Below are positions 25,185 through 33,711 of a stretch of DNA of 64,000 nt, one piece after another. Source of the DNA: Microthrix sp041394405 (GTDB lineage: Bacteria; Actinomycetota; Acidimicrobiia; Acidimicrobiales; Microtrichaceae); the NCBI GenBank assembly GCA_041394405.1, contig JAWKIF010000007.1, positions 496,001-560,000 on the forward strand, in the 5' to 3' direction. A program made the position numbers and the translations under genes. The stretch's first letter is position 1. Every line of letters begins with the position of its first letter. Under the pieces are notes generated by a model. That model did no database searches, was not told where the DNA came from, and saw only the letters and a list, made by a program, of their open reading frames with translations.

Positions 25185-25904
25185 ATGCCAAGCGACACGC
25201 CATCCCCCGAGAACCCGCCCGGAACCGACCGTTCGATCGAGATCGTGCCCTCGGTGCTGCCCGCCGACTTCAGCCGCTTGGGCGAGGAGGTGGCGGCGCT
25301 GGCAGATGCCGGCGTGGACCGCATCCAGTGGGACGTGATGGACGGCCAGTTCGTACCCAACCTCACCTTCGGGCCCGACGTGATCGGGGCCTGTCGGGAC
25401 GCCACCTCCGTTCCCTTCGAGGCGCACCTGATGGTGGAGCGCCCCGAGGAGCTGGCCCACCTCTACGTCGAGGCCGGCTGCGACCTGCTGATCGTGCACG
25501 CCGAGGCCACCAAGCACCTGCACCGCACGTTGGGCGCCATCGCCGAGCTTGGGGCCCGGCCCGCCGTGGCCCTGAACCCGTCGACGCCGCCGGATGAGAT
25601 CCGCTACGTGCTGGAGCTGTGCGACATGGTGCTGGTGATGACCGTCAACCCGGGGTTTGGGGGTCAGGCCTACATCCCCGAGATGGAGCCCAAGGTGGCG
25701 ACGATCCGGCGCTGGATCGTCGAGGGCGGTCTGGACTGCGACATCGAGGTGGACGGCGGCATCGGCCCAGCCACCATCGCCGGTGCGGCCGCTGCGGGTG
25801 CCAACGTGCTGGTTGCGGGCAGCGCCCTGTTCAAGGACCCCGAGGGCCTGGCGCACGCGGTCACCGAGCTGCGGGCCACGGCAACCGAAGCCGCCGGCGC
25901 CTGA
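25185..25904 (+). CDS. rpe: Ribulose-phosphate 3-epimerase
   Basis: This 239-residue TIM-barrel enzyme interconverts ribulose-5-phosphate and xylulose-5-phosphate in the pentose phosphate pathway. Signatures include PSVLPADFSRLGEEV, WDVMDGQFVPNLTFG with the catalytic Asp and metal ligands, HLMVERP, MTVNPGFGGQ, and VDGGIGP with the second catalytic Asp. The ATG at 25185 gives a short hydrophilic N-terminal extension before the first strand. No clear ribosome-binding site precedes it. Its stop lies 16 nt from the stop of the convergent clpP gene. Confidence 0.96.
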   Translation: MPSDTPSPENPPGTDRSIEIVPSVLPADFSRLGEEVAALADAGVDRIQWDVMDGQFVPNLTFGPDVIGACRDATSVPFEAHLMVERPEELAHLYVEAGCDLLIVHAEATKHLHRTLGAIAELGARPAVALNPSTPPDEIRYVLELCDMVLVMTVNPGFGGQAYIPEMEPKVATIRRWIVEGGLDCDIEVDGGIGPATIAGAAAAGANVLVAGSALFKDPEGLAHAVTELRATATEAAGA

Positions 25905-25920
25905 GCGGCGAGGCCTTCCG

Positions 25921-26541
25921 CTAGGCCAGCTCGCCCTTGCGGATGACCACGTTGTCGATGATGCCGTACTCCTTGGCCTCCTCGGCGGTGAACCAGCGGT
26001 CGCGGTCGGAGTCGGTGTTGATCTGTTCGGTGGTCTGTCCGGTGTGATGGGCAATGCGCTCGGCCAGCATGCGCTTCACGTAGATCATCTGCTCGGCCTG
26101 GATGGCGATGTCGGAGGCCTGCCCCTGGATGCCGCCCAGCGGCTGGTGCATCATGATCCGGCTGTGGGGCAGTGCGTAGCGCTTGCCCTCCGCTCCGGCG
26201 CACAGGAGGAACTGGCCCATGGACGCTGCCAGGCCCACACACACCGTGCCCACGTCGGCGGTCACGAACTGCATCGTGTCGTAGATGGCCATGCCGGCGG
26301 TCACCGAGCCGCCGGGCGAGTTGACGTACAGCCAGATGTCACGGCTGGAGTCCTCGGCATCCAGGTAGAGCATCTGGGCGGTGACGAAGTTGGCCAGCTC
26401 GTCGGACACCTCGGCGCCCAGAAACACGATGCGGTCCTTCAACAGCAGCTTGAAGATCTCCGCAGACGGGTCCATGCCCGACATGGCCCCGGCGGCTCGC
26501 TCGGGCAGTGACGTGGCGGGGGCGAAGGGGGCGTCGCTCAT
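25921..26541 (-). CDS. clpP: ATP-dependent Clp protease proteolytic subunit
   Basis: The 206-residue peptidase subunit assembles into tetradecameric rings with a Clp ATPase. The Ser (GLAASMGQF), His (RIMMHQP) and Asp (SDRDRWF) of the catalytic triad are present. So is the handle region, and the internal LLKDRIVFLGAEV and YVNSPGGSV segments match the family. Length is typical. The ATG at 26541 is preceded by GAGGAGATCC. No clpX or second clpP is within the window, although actinomycetes often carry two adjacent copies. Confidence 0.96.
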   Translation of the reverse strand: MSDAPFAPATSLPERAAGAMSGMDPSAEIFKLLLKDRIVFLGAEVSDELANFVTAQMLYLDAEDSSRDIWLYVNSPGGSVTAGMAIYDTMQFVTADVGTVCVGLAASMGQFLLCAGAEGKRYALPHSRIMMHQPLGGIQGQASDIAIQAEQMIYVKRMLAERIAHHTGQTTEQINTDSDRDRWFTAEEAKEYGIIDNVVIRKGELA

Positions 26542-26768
26542 GGATCTCCTCAGACGGGGCGGATGGACTGGCGGTTCGGATCTCTCGATCATGTGGACCG
26601 GGCGAGTGAGGCTACCCGCGTCGCCACCCGGCACCCCGCCGTGGCCGCGCAGCGGGGCGGTGCGTTCATCGGATCCGGGCCGGGCGGCGGCCCCGAGGGA
26701 CGCTCGCAGGCCCCCGACGAAATGCTACGGGTTGCGGTGAGGGGCACGCGGATAGTGTTGGCGTCCAC

Positions 26769-26852
26769 GCGGACGTGGCGGAGTTGGCAGACGCGCCAGG
26801 TTTAGGTCCTGGTACCCGAAAGGGTGTGTGGGTTCGAATCCCACCGTCCGCA
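26769..26852 (+). tRNA. tRNA-Leu (anticodon TAG)
   Basis: This is an 84-nt class II tRNA with acceptor GCGGACG/CGTCCGC, anticodon loop TTTAGGT between CCAGG and CCTGG, a long variable arm (TACCCGAAAGGGTG) and the T-arm GTGGGTTCGAATCCCAC. The anticodon TAG reads CUA/CUG leucine codons. CCA is not encoded. A phage-lysin-like gene starts 13 nt downstream. Confidence 0.95.
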
Positions 26853-26865
26853 CCGGAGGATGCCG

Positions 26866-27819
26866 ATGGACGCACTGGCGATCGCCGAGCGGGCTGGCGT
26901 TGAGGCGCAGGACCATCGCGTCGGACCGCGTCCCGGCGTCTTCACCCCCATCGGCGTGATGTGGCACTACACCAGCACGACACCGGGGGGCCGCAACCTG
27001 CCCACCCTGGCCACGGTGAAGCACGGGCGCAGCGACCTGGTGGGCCCGCTCAGCCACTACCTGATCGGACGGCTCGGCACGGTCGCCGTCATCACCAACG
27101 GTCGAGCCAACCACGCCGGGCCGGGCTCCACCACCGTGCTCGCTGCAGTACGTGCCGAGGGGCCACTCCCCGCTCCGACGAACAACGACGCGGCGGGCAA
27201 CCGCTGGTTCGTCGGAGTTGAGTTGGAGGGCACGCCGGACAGCGGCTTCACCGATGCGCAGCGAACCTCCGGACTCGCCCTCGGCTTGGCCCTCAGCGAG
27301 ACGCTGGGGATTGGCCCCCGGGCTCACCTGGGCCACTCCGAATGGACCAACCGCAAGCGCGACCCGGGCCGGCATTGGCCCATGGGCGACTTCCGCACCC
27401 GATTGTCTCGTCGGCTCCGCCAAGCCGGCGCCCCCCGAACCCCGCCAGAGGAGGACCTGGACATGGACAAGGACGAGCTGATCAAGGTGTTGCGATCCGA
27501 GCTGGAACGCGACCGCGTGCTTGACCTGAACGCCGAGTTCGGCACGCTCGACGATCCCGATGACGGCTACGGGGAGCGCGCCACCCGGCAGCGCGTGAAC
27601 GGCAGCATCCAATTCCTCACCCAGACCATCGCTGCGGAAGGCGAGCGCACCCGCGCTGCCATCGAGGAACTCGGCGCCTCGCTGGAACGACTCACCAACG
27701 CTGCTCTGGCCGCCGCCACGGCGGCGCGAGAGGCGGCCGAGGCCGCCACCACGGCCGCACAGGCCACATCCGGCCCGGAACCCACCGCCGACGACGCCGC
27801 TGCGGTCGAGGGCGCCTAG
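26866..27819 (+). CDS. Phage-lysin-like N-acetylmuramoyl-L-alanine amidase (PGRP/Amidase_2 type)
   Basis: The 317-residue protein has an N-terminal Amidase_2/peptidoglycan-recognition fold: MWHYTST with the first zinc His, SHYLIGRLGTVAVITNGRANHAG with the second, VGVELEG, and HSEWTNRKRDPG with the last His and the Lys/Asp environment. This cleaves the muramoyl-alanine bond of peptidoglycan. The C-terminal half (~200-300) is charged, Ala-rich and probably coiled-coil, with no recognisable wall-binding module. There is no signal peptide, as in phage endolysins. GGAGG lies 6 nt before the ATG at 26866. It begins 13 nt after tRNA-Leu, a typical integration target, but no integrase, att repeat or other phage gene is nearby, so it is either a remnant or a domesticated lysin. 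Confidence 0.78.
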   Translation: MDALAIAERAGVEAQDHRVGPRPGVFTPIGVMWHYTSTTPGGRNLPTLATVKHGRSDLVGPLSHYLIGRLGTVAVITNGRANHAGPGSTTVLAAVRAEGPLPAPTNNDAAGNRWFVGVELEGTPDSGFTDAQRTSGLALGLALSETLGIGPRAHLGHSEWTNRKRDPGRHWPMGDFRTRLSRRLRQAGAPRTPPEEDLDMDKDELIKVLRSELERDRVLDLNAEFGTLDDPDDGYGERATRQRVNGSIQFLTQTIAAEGERTRAAIEELGASLERLTNAALAAATAAREAAEAATTAAQATSGPEPTADDAAAVEGA

Positions 27820-27876
27820 ACCGCGCCGGCCATCGTTCGCCGTGACACCTCGCTCGACCCGGCTGAGTGGGCGTCG

Positions 27877-27908
27877 CTTTACCCGGGGATCTTTACCGTG
27901 GGTAGGCT
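27877..27908 (+). promoter_or_regulatory. Candidate promoter of the ABC importer operon with a CTTTACC direct repeat
   Basis: TAGGCT at 27903-27908 is a good -10. CTTTACC occurs twice upstream (27877-27883 and 27891-27897), 14 nt apart start to start. Transcription from this box would give a leader of about 15 nt containing the GGAGGG that precedes the ATG at 27930. The repeats could be -35 or activator half-sites. Confidence 0.4.
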
Positions 27909-27929
27909 CCCGCCCACACTTGGAGGGTC

Positions 27930-29030
27930 ATGGCCGGCGTTTCATTCCACGAGGTGACGAAGCGCTTCGGAGACGTGGTGGCCGTCGACGAGCTGACCCT
28001 GGACATCGAGGACCGGGAGTTCCTGGTGCTGCTGGGCCCCTCGGGGTGCGGCAAGTCCACCGCCCTTCGCATGATCGCCGGTCTGGACGAGCCGACGACG
28101 GGAACGGTCACCATTGGCGAGGAGGTGGTCAACGGCGTCGATCCGGGCGACCGGGACATCGCCATGGTGTTTCAGAGCTACGCGCTCTACCCCCACATGA
28201 CCGTCTTCAAGAACATCGAGGCACCGCTGCTGAGCCGCCCCGTGTCCGTGGACGGGGCAACGCCGCGGCGCCTGGACAGCGCCGAGCGGCGATCGAGGGT
28301 GGCTGAGACCGCCGCCACGCTCGACCTCGAGGACTACCTGGACCGCAAGCCGGGTGCCCTCTCGGGCGGCCAGCGCCAGCGGGTCGCCCTCGCCCGTGCC
28401 ATCGTGCGCCGCCCCCGCGTGTTCCTCATGGACGAGCCCCTGTCCAACCTGGACGCCAAGCTGCGCACCCAGACCCGCTTGGAGCTCGTCGAGCTGTGGC
28501 GGCGCCTCGAGACCACCTTCGTCTACGTCACCCACGACCAGGTGGAGGCCATGACCATGGCGAGCCGCATTGCCATCCTGGTCGATGGTCGGCTGCAGCA
28601 GGTGGGTCGCCCACAGGACGTCTACCAGCGCCCGGCCAACCTGTTCGTGGCCCGGTTCATCGGGAGTCCCCCGATGAACACCCTGGAGGCCACGGTGGAG
28701 CACACCCGGGACGGGCATGTGGCCCGCATCGGCGGGTTCGCACTGCGCATTCCGGCTGACGTTCCGGTGGCGGCCAACCAGCGGATCGTGGTGGGCGTCC
28801 GGCCCGAGCACCTCGGCATCGGCGACGACGGCCCGCTGGAGGCCATCGTGCGCAACGTGGAGATGCTGGGCCACGAGCAGCACGTCATCTGCGAGGTCGC
28901 CAACCAGCTTCTCATCGTGCGGGCCTCCAGCGAGGTGCCCATGGTTCAGGTGGCGACCTCGCTGCGGCTTCGGCTCGACGAGCGCCACCTTCACCTCTTC
29001 GACGCCGAGAGCGGGGATCGACTGGCATGA
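27930..29030 (+). CDS. Carbohydrate ABC importer ATP-binding protein (UgpC/MsmK type)
   Basis: The 366-residue ATPase energises the importer encoded by the next three genes. Walker A GPSGCGKST is at ~36-44, the Q-loop is in VFQSYALYPHMT, the signature LSGGQRQRVALARA is near 144, Walker B VFLMDEPLSNLD is near 165 and the H-loop is in YVTHDQVEAM. The C-terminal ~120 residues form the TOBE/MOP-like regulatory domain of the CUT1 sugar transporter family (GVRPEHLG). Many genomes encode one shared ATPase for several sugar importers; here it is the first gene of the operon. The stop overlaps the permease start in an ATGA junction. Confidence 0.95.
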   Translation: MAGVSFHEVTKRFGDVVAVDELTLDIEDREFLVLLGPSGCGKSTALRMIAGLDEPTTGTVTIGEEVVNGVDPGDRDIAMVFQSYALYPHMTVFKNIEAPLLSRPVSVDGATPRRLDSAERRSRVAETAATLDLEDYLDRKPGALSGGQRQRVALARAIVRRPRVFLMDEPLSNLDAKLRTQTRLELVELWRRLETTFVYVTHDQVEAMTMASRIAILVDGRLQQVGRPQDVYQRPANLFVARFIGSPPMNTLEATVEHTRDGHVARIGGFALRIPADVPVAANQRIVVGVRPEHLGIGDDGPLEAIVRNVEMLGHEQHVICEVANQLLIVRASSEVPMVQVATSLRLRLDERHLHLFDAESGDRLA

Positions 29031-29893
29031 GGCGACGCAAGTCGGCACTGCGAGAGGCCGTGTTCGGCTACTCGCTGTTGCTGCCCGCCTTCGCCCTGCT
29101 CGGCGTCTTCGCCTACTACCCGCTGTATCGCCTGGTGCATTTCTCGCTGTATCGACCCAACCGCTTTGGCTCGGGCGAGGTGTACGTGGGCCCCTCCAAC
29201 ATCACGGACGTGCTCGGTGGCGACGAGTTTCGCGACGGCCTGTGGATCAGCGTGAAGTACCTCATCTACACCGTGCCAACCGGCCTGGTGCTGGGACTGC
29301 TGCTGGCCCTGGCGGCCCATCGGAGGCTTCGGGGCATCAAGGCCTTCCAGGCGATCTTCGCCTCGACGGTGGCCAGCTCCGTTGCGGTGGCGGCGGTGGT
29401 GTTCTTCGGCCTGATCAATCCCAAGATCGGCAAGTTCGGCCAGGTGGGTGCCATTGCCCTGTCGAAGTCGGACAGCGCGCTGCTGGGCGTGTCGCTGACC
29501 TCGATCTGGCAGAACGTCGGCCTCACCTTCGTCATCGTGCTCGCCGGCCTGCAGGCGGTGCCGGACGAGCTGATGGAGGCCGCCCGGCTGGACGGATTCG
29601 GGCCGGTCCGCCGCCTGTTCAAGGTGACACTCCCCCTCATCTCCCCCACCCTGCTGTTCCTGGCGGTGGTGCTGATGATCTTCGGGTTTCAGGCCTTTGC
29701 CCCGATGGAGATCCTCACCAACGGCGGGCCGGCCGGCAGCACCGAGACGCTGGTGTTCAAGATCTTCCGGCGGCAGGAGCCCGGACTGATCAGCGAGGGT
29801 TCGGTGATGGCGCTCGGCCTGTTCGGGCTGACCTTCGTCGTGACGCTGCTGCAGCTCACGATCCTCAACCGGCGGGTGCATTATGGCGAATGA
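29027..29893 (+). CDS. Carbohydrate ABC importer permease 1 (MalF/UgpA type)
   Basis: The 288-residue membrane protein has six predicted helices, the first being SLLLPAFALLGVFAYYPLY. The cytoplasmic EAA loop that contacts the ATPase is seen as ELMEAARLDGFGPVRRLFKVTLPLI near residue 185. It pairs with the next permease to form the channel. The start is coupled to the ATPase gene (ATGA), and the end overlaps the second permease gene by 11 nt. Confidence 0.94.
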   Translation: MRRRKSALREAVFGYSLLLPAFALLGVFAYYPLYRLVHFSLYRPNRFGSGEVYVGPSNITDVLGGDEFRDGLWISVKYLIYTVPTGLVLGLLLALAAHRRLRGIKAFQAIFASTVASSVAVAAVVFFGLINPKIGKFGQVGAIALSKSDSALLGVSLTSIWQNVGLTFVIVLAGLQAVPDELMEAARLDGFGPVRRLFKVTLPLISPTLLFLAVVLMIFGFQAFAPMEILTNGGPAGSTETLVFKIFRRQEPGLISEGSVMALGLFGLTFVVTLLQLTILNRRVHYGE

Positions 29894-30731
29894 GTCTGCG
29901 GCGACCCGGCGCCGGATCCGGATCTCACAGGTGGGCTGGTACGTGCTGTTGACGGGCCTGTCGCTGATCATCCTGTTCCCCGTCTGGATGACCATCGTGC
30001 GGGCCATCTCCGAGCCCTTCGTCTACATCGAGGAGGGCCAACCACTCCTTCCGGTCACCATCGACTGGGGGGTGTTCGGCACCGCCTGGTCCGACGGCGA
30101 CCTGGGCCGATCCATGGCCCTCACGCTGCTGGTCACCGCCATCATCACGGGGTTCCAGCTGGTCACCTCCGTGCTGGCCGCCTACTCGTTCGCCTACGTG
30201 CGCTTTCCCTTCAAGAACACGCTGTTCGTCGTGTTGCTCGCATCGCTGCTGCTGCCCGTCGAGGTGACCCTGATCGCCAACGTCCGCACCATCCGCGAGC
30301 TGGGCTGGCTGGACTCGGTCCAGGGACTCAGCGCCCCGTTTCTCGCCTCCGCGTTCGGGATCTTCCTGATCCGGCAGGGCTTCCTGGGGGTTCCCTCCGA
30401 GCTGCGCGATGCGGCCCGGATTGACGGCTTCGGCCATTTCGCCTTTCTGCGTCGCGTCGCCATTCCGGTGAACCGCCCCATCATCGCCTCGTTCACGCTG
30501 ATCACGGCGTTGGCGGCGTGGAACCAGTACCTGTGGCCCAGGACGGCGACGACCCAGGAGCGGTGGGAGACCATCCAGGTCACGCTGCGAAGCATCAGCG
30601 TGCAGCGGCCCGAGCGATTCAACGTCGGGGTGGCGGCGGCGATCCTCGCCTCGTTGCCCATCTTGGCGTTGTTGGTGGTGTTTCAGCGACAGATCATCCG
30701 AGGCCTCACCGCCGGTGCGGTGAAGGGCTAA
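29883..30731 (+). CDS. Carbohydrate ABC importer permease 2 (MalG/UgpE type)
   Basis: The 282-residue partner permease has the usual six helices (YVLLTGLSLIILFPVWM is the first) and an EAA loop (SELRDAARIDGFGHFAFLRRVAIPV, near residue 180). PFLASAFGIFLIRQGF and LAAWNQYLWP are typical of the MalG/UgpE side of the family. The ATG at 29883 lies within the end of the previous gene. The substrate-binding protein gene follows after 13 nt. Confidence 0.94.
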   Translation: MANESAATRRRIRISQVGWYVLLTGLSLIILFPVWMTIVRAISEPFVYIEEGQPLLPVTIDWGVFGTAWSDGDLGRSMALTLLVTAIITGFQLVTSVLAAYSFAYVRFPFKNTLFVVLLASLLLPVEVTLIANVRTIRELGWLDSVQGLSAPFLASAFGIFLIRQGFLGVPSELRDAARIDGFGHFAFLRRVAIPVNRPIIASFTLITALAAWNQYLWPRTATTQERWETIQVTLRSISVQRPERFNVGVAAAILASLPILALLVVFQRQIIRGLTAGAVKG

Positions 30732-30744
30732 CCAGGAGGTACAC

Positions 30745-32232
30745 ATGTCAGGTCCACGCACGATCATGCGCTCTCGCCGGGGCCTGGCCCTGGGGCTGGC
30801 GGCCGTCCTGACCGCCGCTGCATGCGGAGGCTCCGACGGCTCGGAGCAGGGCGGCGGCGACGTCACCTGCCCCGTCGACGCCCTGGAGCAGGCCGACGGC
30901 ACCGTCGACATCACGGTGTGGCACCCCTACATCGCGCTGGGCAAGCGCACGCTGGAGTCGCTGGCCGACCAGTACAACTCCTCGCAGGACAAGGTGAAGG
31001 TCAGCGTCGAGAGCCAGGGCGTGGGCCCGCAGGAGCTCCACCGCAAGATCGAGCAGGCTGCGCCCGACCGCTCGCTGCCCGCCCTGGTGGTGCCCGACGA
31101 CACGAAGACCCGCTACATCGCGGACAGCGGCCTGTTCCTCCCGGCCGAGGCGTGTTACGAGGCCGACCCGGAGGCCGAAAAGATCCGGGACGACTTCCTG
31201 CCCATCGCACCGGCCTCCTACACCATCGATGACCAGCTCTGGCCGGGGTCGTTCTCAACCTTCACCGCCCTCATCTACCTCAACCGGAAGCACTTCGAGG
31301 CCGCCGGCCTGGACCCCGACAACCCGCCGAAGACGATCGACGAGATGATCGAGGCGGCCCGCGCCCTCAAGGCTGCCGACCTCCCCGGCGTGAACACGCC
31401 CATGGTGCTTCAGGCGCAGCCGTTCCTGTTGGAGTGGTGGCTGTCGGGCGCCGGCCAGGAACTGGTGAACGAGGACAACGGCCGCAGCGGCACGTGGGCC
31501 ACCGAATCGCGGTTCGACAACGAGGTGACCCGCGACATTCTCACCACGCTTCAGGAGGCCAAGGCGGAGGGAGTGCTGGACATCACCCCGGGGGCCGAGG
31601 GCAACGCCGATCATCTGCTGGCCATGGCCGGCCAGCAGTCCTCGTTCCTGGTCGACGGCTCGGGTGGGGCCTCGACGGTGGCCGGGGTGATCGAGGGCAC
31701 GGTGAACGCCGAGGACATCAAGGAGGAACTCGGCGTCGAGCTGCCACCGGGGCTCAAGCTGGACCTGGACATCGACGTCGGGCCGTTCCCCGGCGTGAAG
31801 GAGGCTGGCAAGGGCCAGGTTGGGGGATACGTCTGGTACATGACCAACACGGTGCCCGACGAGCAGCAGGCGGCGGCCTGGGACTTCGTGAAGTTCCTCA
31901 ACTCGGTCGATGCGCAGGTGCAATGGGGCACCGACGGCTCCATCGCACCGGTGAGCAAGGCGGCCGCCTCGGATCCGACGCTGCAGGAAGCCTGGACCTC
32001 ATCGCTGGGGGGCCGCTGGGAGAAGGAGGCCTACGACGTGCTGGCCGGCATCGACACCGACTTTCCCGGGCCGATCATCGGCCCCTACGACGAGGTGCGC
32101 CAGGCCATCGGCAAGGCCATGGATCGGGTGTTGCTCGACGACGAGCCGGTGGACGATGCGGTGAAGGAGGCCGACGCCACCATCACCGAGGCGCTGGAGC
32201 GCTACAACGAGGACGTCGGCGCAGGGGGCTAA
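30745..32232 (+). CDS. ABC importer substrate-binding lipoprotein
   Basis: The 495-residue protein is the solute receptor of the importer. It has an Arg-containing N-terminus, a hydrophobic segment and the lipobox LTAAAC, so it is anchored outside the membrane. The mature part is a type 1 extracellular solute-binding fold (VDITVWHPYIALGKRTLESLADQYN at the start; the hinge region includes PGSFSTFTALIYLNRKHFEAAGLDPD; DFVKFLNS and GSIAPVSKAA near the end). The family takes up sugars, oligosaccharides or glycerol-3-phosphate, and the exact ligand cannot be told. AGGAGG sits 5 nt before the ATG. It is last in the operon, after the ATPase and two permeases. Confidence 0.93.
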   Translation: MSGPRTIMRSRRGLALGLAAVLTAAACGGSDGSEQGGGDVTCPVDALEQADGTVDITVWHPYIALGKRTLESLADQYNSSQDKVKVSVESQGVGPQELHRKIEQAAPDRSLPALVVPDDTKTRYIADSGLFLPAEACYEADPEAEKIRDDFLPIAPASYTIDDQLWPGSFSTFTALIYLNRKHFEAAGLDPDNPPKTIDEMIEAARALKAADLPGVNTPMVLQAQPFLLEWWLSGAGQELVNEDNGRSGTWATESRFDNEVTRDILTTLQEAKAEGVLDITPGAEGNADHLLAMAGQQSSFLVDGSGGASTVAGVIEGTVNAEDIKEELGVELPPGLKLDLDIDVGPFPGVKEAGKGQVGGYVWYMTNTVPDEQQAAAWDFVKFLNSVDAQVQWGTDGSIAPVSKAAASDPTLQEAWTSSLGGRWEKEAYDVLAGIDTDFPGPIIGPYDEVRQAIGKAMDRVLLDDEPVDDAVKEADATITEALERYNEDVGAGG

Positions 32233-32252
32233 CGCTCGGAGGGCCGGCGCTG

Positions 32253-33560
32253 CTAGCGACCAATCAGACGGGCCTGACCCACCCAGTCGTCGCGCAACAT
32301 GCGCCCGCGCAGCCCCTCGACCTGGTCGGGCAGGCGACCGTCGGGGTCGAGGCGAGCCAGGTCGTTGAACGTGGCGATGCCGGCCTGGTGCAGTTGCTCG
32401 GCCATCTTGGGGCCGATCCCCACGATCCGGGTGAGATCGTCCCGTCGGGGCGGGGGCTGCCCTGCCCCGGAGTTCACCGGCAGGGCGGCAGAGGTCACGG
32501 TGCTCGAACGGGCCGGCGCGGAGGACTGCGATCGACCCCCGTTGCCGCTGACCAGGGCCATCTGCTCACGACCCTCGGTCTGCCGCTGGGCTTCGCGCTC
32601 TTCGCGGGCCCGGCGGAGGTCGATGACCTGCAGTTCGTCGGAGGCGGGCTCCGGTGCCACGAGCCGCACCGACAGGCCCGAGTCGTCGGGGTTCGCTTCG
32701 GGCGCTTCCCCGCGGGCGCCGGCCGGGCGGTCGGGGCTCGGGGCGGACCTGGGGGCATGAGGCTCGTGGTCGGTCTCGTCGACCTCGTCGGAGGCCGCCT
32801 CGACCGCCTCATCGGGCTCGCGCAGGTCGACGGAGGCATGGCCGGCGTCGGGCGAGGCGGCCGGGGCTGAGGCCGCGTGGACCTCAACGTGCTCGGCGGT
32901 GCTCGGGGCGGCGGCATCTCGGGCGACCGAGCCTGCCGGCTCGGGCGAAGTGCCGATGGGAAGACCGGTGGCAGGGTCGATCACGCCCCGGCGGCGGGCC
33001 CGCGGTTCGGGGCCGGGTGTCGCCGGGGGGGCCGCCGCCTCAGGGGCCGGGCTGGAATCGGCGGGAGGGCGAACGGGAGCGGGGGCTGCGGCCCGGGGCT
33101 GGGACTCGGCCTTGGACTCAAGCCGGGGCTGTGACTCGGGCTGCGGCTGCGGCTGCGGCTGCGGTTGCGGTTGCGGTTGCGGTTGGGAGGGGGCGGGGGC
33201 CGGAGCCGGCGCTGGGGGCGCCTCCGCCGCGGGATGGCCCTGCCGGGAGCGCAGCTCGGCGAGCTCGTGCTCTCGGGCCCGCAACTGCTCCACCACCTTG
33301 CGGCCCGCAGCGGTCAGTTCCACCTCTCGCTGGGCAAAGACGGCGGCGCGCTCGGTCGCCTCCGCCTCCAGCGCCGCCAGGCGTCGGGCCAAGTCGTCGC
33401 GCTCAGCAGCGAGCTCCGCCTCGGCGGCCCCGTTGGGGGCATCCGCATGATCGGCCCCCTCTTCCTCGCCAGTCGAGCCGGCCCGGGCGAAGTACCAACC
33501 CACCACAAAGCCGATGACCGCAGCGACGACCAGCGGAACGATCAAACCGCCGACATCCAT
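32253..33560 (-). CDS. Membrane-anchored coiled-coil protein with C-terminal helix-hairpin-helix domain
   Basis: The 435-residue protein begins with one transmembrane helix (GGLIVPLVVAAVIGFVVGWYF). It continues with an Ala/Glu/Arg-rich coiled coil (~35-105), then a long Pro/Gln and Pro/Ala-rich spacer that includes eight Gln-Pro pairs in a row, then an acidic disordered part. The last ~60 residues (LTRIVGIGPKMAEQLHQAGIATFNDLARL) are a helix-hairpin-helix fold of the kind found in COG3743/DUF4332-type proteins, which bind DNA or act as protein interaction modules. The ATG at 33560 follows GAGGAGGG. The combination suggests tethering of nucleic acid or a complex at the membrane. Function is not established. 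Confidence 0.72.
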   Translation of the reverse strand: MDVGGLIVPLVVAAVIGFVVGWYFARAGSTGEEEGADHADAPNGAAEAELAAERDDLARRLAALEAEATERAAVFAQREVELTAAGRKVVEQLRAREHELAELRSRQGHPAAEAPPAPAPAPAPSQPQPQPQPQPQPQPQPESQPRLESKAESQPRAAAPAPVRPPADSSPAPEAAAPPATPGPEPRARRRGVIDPATGLPIGTSPEPAGSVARDAAAPSTAEHVEVHAASAPAASPDAGHASVDLREPDEAVEAASDEVDETDHEPHAPRSAPSPDRPAGARGEAPEANPDDSGLSVRLVAPEPASDELQVIDLRRAREEREAQRQTEGREQMALVSGNGGRSQSSAPARSSTVTSAALPVNSGAGQPPPRRDDLTRIVGIGPKMAEQLHQAGIATFNDLARLDPDGRLPDQVEGLRGRMLRDDWVGQARLIGR

Positions 33561-33711
33561 GTTCGCCCTCCTCAGAACCCGCCCGACCGTGCAACCGGGA
33601 CTGGCAAGGAAACCACGCCGGAACCGTTCGGGCAAGGGTCGTGTGAGCTATTGCACCCAAGCCACCACGCTGCGGGGGCACAACGCCACCAAACGTGCCG
33701 AAACCGGGGCA

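Noticed and set aside
25068..26054. Long upstream extension of the RNA methyltransferase frame
   Set aside because: It runs antisense through rpe and into clpP. The ATG at 25067 has a ribosome-binding site and begins the TRAM domain.
26769..32232. Prophage or genomic island starting at tRNA-Leu
   Set aside because: Only one lysin-like gene is phage-related, the following genes are a normal ABC importer, and no duplicate of the tRNA 3' end is visible in the window.
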